A stretch of DNA of 64,000 nucleotides. Source: Methanosarcina barkeri 3. GTDB taxonomy: Archaea > Halobacteriota > Methanosarcinia > Methanosarcinales > Methanosarcinaceae. Both the position numbers and the translations under genes were made by a program. Shown piece after piece: positions 61,081-64,000 of the stretch (positions within the stretch are counted from its first letter, which is position 1; every line of letters begins with the position of its first letter). The DNA is taken from the NCBI RefSeq assembly GCF_000970305.1, contig NZ_CP009517.1, forward strand, positions 3,100,001 through 3,164,000. The letters run 5' to 3'. A model generated the notes under the pieces. It saw only the letters and a program-made list of their open reading frames with translations. It was not told the DNA's origin and made no database searches.

Positions 61081-62469
61081 ATGACAGTAACAAGATATAC
61101 TAAAATGGCTTATGCAAACGCAGATGATATGGTTTTTGGAAGAGCTATCACCCCAGTTAAAACCGGACTGGAACTGGAAATCGGTGCCGGCTACACAGCT
61201 CCCGAAGTTAACTATGCTCCAAGACCTGAAGCTGGCGCATCCAAAGAAAAACTCATAAAAGAATACGAAAGGATCACCACTGACATTATGGCAAGAATGG
61301 TTCAGATCGGAGCCCCTGCTGTCGTGCTTGAAACCGAACATGTTCAGCAGATGTCCAACAATCCTTCCTGGGGAGCAGAAGTCGCACATGCCCAGAAGAC
61401 TATCATGGAAGACTACCATGACGAATACGGCATAAAGTGTGCACTCCGCCACACCATTGGTGACATCCGTGAGAGCAGGGAATACCTCGAGCTTAGAGGA
61501 GGAGACAAATATAACACCTTTTTGGAGGCCTTCGAACAATGTGCCCAGAATGGTGCTGATATGCTTGCAGTTGAGTCAATGGGCGGGAAAGAAATCTTTG
61601 ACTATGCAATTCTCAGGAACGATATGGCCGGAGTACTTTACGGCATCGGTGTTCTCGGTAGCATAGACATGGAAATGATCTGGCAAGATATTGCATCAAT
61701 TGCGAAGAAGACAGGAACTGTAGCTTCAGGTGATACAGACTGTGCCCAGGCAAACACTGCAATGTTCATTGCAGGAGGGCTACTAGACAAAAATCTCGCC
61801 CACACACTAGCAATTATCGCAAGGGCGATTTCTGCAGCCAGGTCACTCGTTGCTTACGAAGCCGGTGCAGTAGGCCCTGGAAAGGACTGTGGTTATGAGA
61901 ACACCATTGTAAAATCAATTGCAGGTGTGCCAATTACTCAGGAAGGTAAAACTTCAACGTGTGCCCACTCCGACCTTATGGGCAATCTGGTCATGCAGTG
62001 CTGTGACCTCTGGTCCAACGAGTCAGTTGAGTATCATGGTGAATTTGGCGGTACAACTGTCCAGTGCTGGTCCGAAACTCTTGCATATGACTGTGCTCTA
62101 ATGAACGTTGCCCTCGAATCGGGTAATGAAAAGATCTTGAGAGACATGTTCATGGCTTCCGATCTGTATAGAGACGCACAGGGCTATGTACTCGCATACC
62201 CTAACGCCTATAGAGTCGGGCAGGCAATTGTAAAGAACGGAGACGATATATACCTTCGCGCTAAGAACGCTGCAATTGAATGCATTAACATCGTAGAAGA
62301 AGGAGCAAAGAAGAAACTTGAACTTTCCAGGTTTGAAGCTAAAGCCCTTTCAGATGCAAAAGCAGCTTTTGAGGGTCTTACTGACGACAAGGACCAGTTC
62401 ATGAGCGATTGTCTCACAAAGTATAAACAGGAAGTTAAAGTCTTCAAGCCGGAGAACTACGGCCTCTAA
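61081..62469 (+). CDS. mtaB: Methanol:corrinoid methyltransferase
   Basis: MtaB activates methanol at a zinc site and transfers the methyl group to the cobalt of MtaC. The 462-residue protein starts MTVTRYTKMAYANADDMVFG. The zinc ligands known in the family (Glu, Cys, Cys) are present as E165 (AVESMGG), C221 (SGDTDCAQ) and C270 (GPGKDCGYEN). The start follows GGAGATGGAGT. It ends at 62469, with a T-rich stretch after it. Methanosarcina has several mtaCB copies; which one this is cannot be said. Confidence 0.97.
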   Translation: MTVTRYTKMAYANADDMVFGRAITPVKTGLELEIGAGYTAPEVNYAPRPEAGASKEKLIKEYERITTDIMARMVQIGAPAVVLETEHVQQMSNNPSWGAEVAHAQKTIMEDYHDEYGIKCALRHTIGDIRESREYLELRGGDKYNTFLEAFEQCAQNGADMLAVESMGGKEIFDYAILRNDMAGVLYGIGVLGSIDMEMIWQDIASIAKKTGTVASGDTDCAQANTAMFIAGGLLDKNLAHTLAIIARAISAARSLVAYEAGAVGPGKDCGYENTIVKSIAGVPITQEGKTSTCAHSDLMGNLVMQCCDLWSNESVEYHGEFGGTTVQCWSETLAYDCALMNVALESGNEKILRDMFMASDLYRDAQGYVLAYPNAYRVGQAIVKNGDDIYLRAKNAAIECINIVEEGAKKKLELSRFEAKALSDAKAAFEGLTDDKDQFMSDCLTKYKQEVKVFKPENYGL

Positions 62470-63062
62470 TCAGGGCAATTCTCCTTTTCCTTTTTTAAAA
62501 TCCCGATTGTAGTTTATATTTTCCTTAATAAATATATAGAATTTTTAGTACTGAAGACTCATTTAGCACTTGCAACGATTTTTATTAAGCAGAATTAATT
62601 GAATGAATACCAAAGTTGTGGTTTTAAACACTAACACTTAGTTTACTCTAGCTAAAACTTAGTTTATTACTCTAGATTTATAATTATGCAGGGCATGAGA
62701 AACCGGTCGAAACAATTCCATCAGGAAAGAATGATCAGAAGTAGTCTGCTAGAGAAAGGCGAGTCGGATCCCATACTTCCAGAATGAGACACAAACTTCC
62801 AGATAAAACACAAACTTCCAGATAAAACACAAACTTCCAGATAAAACACAAACTTCCAGATAAAACACAAACTTCCAGATAAAACACAAACTTCCAGATA
62901 AAACACAAACTTCTAGAACACGATATAAGCGGCAAAATTGAGATATAAAAATTGGAAATAGTGACAAAAATAGTATAAAATAGTAATAAAAGTAATGAAG
63001 ATAGTAAAGTTTGTAAAAATTAGCTGGTAAATTAATTAAACTCGTTTTACTTCTACGAATCT
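62470..63062. other. Spacer with a 19-bp repeat between mtaB and mtaA
   Basis: mtaB and mtaA are convergent here, so this 593-bp spacer contains two 3' ends. A T-rich run (CCTTTTCCTTTTTTAAAA, near 62481) after mtaB may be its terminator. The 19-bp array at 62790-62920 lies in the middle. Several open frames over the array (all three frames) are products of its period and not genes. Confidence 0.6.
62790..62920. repeat. Tandem repeat, 19 bp, nearly seven copies
   Basis: CACAAACTTCCAGATAAAA is repeated six times without change and followed by a changed seventh copy (CACAAACTTCTAGAACA). Period 19 rotates the frame, so all frames read the same 19-residue series. Confidence 0.97.
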
Positions 63063-64000
63063 TCAAGCGTAGTACTCGTCTCTTGCCTCGACCATAGCTT
63101 TAATGTGGGAAAGAGGAGTCATAGGTGCAATTCCGCAGCCAGGTGCCAGTACATCTACACCTTCTGAAATAGCTTTTTTCGATTCTTCTTTTATCTTATC
63201 GATCGGACCCGGAAGCAAAACAAACGGGCTGGATATATTCCCTACGAGCCTTGCTCTGTCCCCAAGTACTTCCTTAGCCTTTTTAATACTACCAACCTTT
63301 TCTTCAACGCTCAAACCTTCGAAACCACAATCTGCCATATAGTCAAGGATCGGACCCACATTTCCACAGATATGCAGAACCGTGACCGAATCTACGTTTG
63401 AGGAAAACTTCTGCAGCCTTGACTGAAGCTCATTTTTAAAAGAATCCGGACTCATCAGGTCAGGAGATGCTACAGGATCGGCAATGGAGATAACATCCGC
63501 CCCCGCAATGACCATTGAATTTGCGTACGCTATTGTAGCATCGGTTGCAAAATCCAGCACCCGATGTAATAGATCGGGCTTTTTAATAGACCATTTCATA
63601 AAGGACTTTACACTCGCCAGATCGGAGGCAAGAGTAACTGGTCCTTCCATTCCTCCTATAATAGGTACATCCGATCCTACTCTTTCCCTTATAATTTTTA
63701 TCGAATCAAGTACAGCCCGGATCCTGCCCATATCAAGCAGGTTCTCAGGCATTTCCATGCCCTCGAGGTCCTTGGGATAAGGATGTGCAGTAACTGACGG
63801 CTGCCTGTTTTTAGTTCCCATATTAACCTCACAACCCATAGCCTCGGCGAGTACAGTCAGGCAATATGGAACTCTTACAGCTTCAAGCCCGCTGAGCTCA
63901 TAGTTTGCAATCGCGAGCTTTGCCATTTGTTCAGGGTCAGAATGAGCCTCCGGCCAGGGAGCCCCTACTTCGTCCATTAATTCAACAATTCCTGTCTGAG
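63063..64000 (-). CDS. mtaA: Methylcobamide:CoM methyltransferase, methanol-specific (partial)
   Basis: MtaA moves the methyl group from methylated MtaC to coenzyme M. The frame is open to the right edge: seven codons (QTGIVEL) precede the first ATG at 63977, and the family has these residues, so the true start lies outside. The visible part has LRVPYCLTVLAEAMGCE-type sequence, SIADPVASPDLMSPDSF, the zinc ligands in LHICGNVG (His and Cys) and APGCGIAPMTP (Cys). It is convergent with mtaB. The related enzymes MtbA and MtsA are less similar in the conserved segments I compared from memory. Confidence 0.94.
   Translation of the reverse strand, partial: QTGIVELMDEVGAPWPEAHSDPEQMAKLAIANYELSGLEAVRVPYCLTVLAEAMGCEVNMGTKNRQPSVTAHPYPKDLEGMEMPENLLDMGRIRAVLDSIKIIRERVGSDVPIIGGMEGPVTLASDLASVKSFMKWSIKKPDLLHRVLDFATDATIAYANSMVIAGADVISIADPVASPDLMSPDSFKNELQSRLQKFSSNVDSVTVLHICGNVGPILDYMADCGFEGLSVEEKVGSIKKAKEVLGDRARLVGNISSPFVLLPGPIDKIKEESKKAISEGVDVLAPGCGIAPMTPLSHIKAMVEARDEYYA

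Noticed and set aside
62721-63066. Open frames of 60-100 codons on the minus strand over the 19-bp repeat
   Set aside because: They only translate the repeat in rotating frames (a 19-residue period with FIWKFVFYLEVC) and have no ribosome site or homology.

Overview
The window is a chromosomal segment of a methylotrophic methanogen of the genus Methanosarcina (Euryarchaeota). The evidence is a methyl-coenzyme M reductase operon (mcrBDCGA), the methanol methyltransferase genes mtaC, mtaB and mtaA, an archaeal D-family DNA polymerase large subunit, a type III RuBisCO, SRP54, the archaeal form of the shikimate pathway, and AT-rich spacers with TATA boxes of the TTTATATA type. I cannot name the species from sequence alone.

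Layout. 1-5621: mcr operon on the minus strand (mcrA is cut by the left edge), divergent from mmp10, which encodes the radical-SAM methylase that modifies McrA. 6001-12243: minus-strand housekeeping genes (polC, a small membrane protein, sua5, type III rbcL). 12244-20031: a loose, AT-rich region with a 130-bp MITE-like element, three paralogous DUF1646 membrane transporters with matching 3' hairpins, and a decayed gene. 20032-24214: a heat-shock cluster (two hsp20, cdc48, and an HSR1-like regulator). 24802-29462: a zinc-ribbon protein, a phosphoribosyltransferase, a FilR1/Msr-type regulator, a chagasin-like lipoprotein and a small Cys-rich protein. 29720-32444: two identical initiator tRNA-Met genes, srp54 and guaAa. 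33038-38386: an aromatic amino acid operon (ADTH synthase, dehydroquinate synthase II, aroD, aroE, tyrA). 38481-47533: a corrinoid/iron-siderophore type ABC importer bracketed by two exported HEAT-repeat proteins. 47530-50415: tpiA, fae-hps and nth. 50544-53808: two identical tRNA-Cys genes, a Yip1-like membrane protein, an unknown protein and bacterioferritin. 54252-59050: a complete rRNA operon on the minus strand (16S-23S-5S) with three tandem promoter cassettes. 60301-64000: mtaCB on the plus strand, and mtaA on the minus strand, cut by the right edge.

How the genes work together: MtaB and MtaC take the methyl group of methanol to a corrinoid, MtaA passes it to coenzyme M, and Mcr (methylated by Mmp10) releases methane. 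The importer near 41-44 kb could supply the corrinoid or iron this needs. Fae-Hps, TpiA and RuBisCO III belong to sugar-phosphate and nucleotide-ribose metabolism. The heat-shock cluster matches the Archaeoglobus hsr1-cdc48-hsp20 arrangement.

The most unusual property of the window is the number of short tandem-repeat arrays (units of about 12-47 bp) in the spacers. Several begin exactly at, or include, the 3' end and stop codon of the neighbouring gene. Other points worth a look are a perfect 22-bp palindrome overlapping a possible 33-codon gene, the triplicated DUF1646 genes with conserved hairpins, an inverted repeat in the hsp20 promoter, repeated palindromes in the rRNA promoters, and many TTG start codons (and one possible ATA start). 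I found no CRISPR array, no complete insertion sequence, and no defence island.
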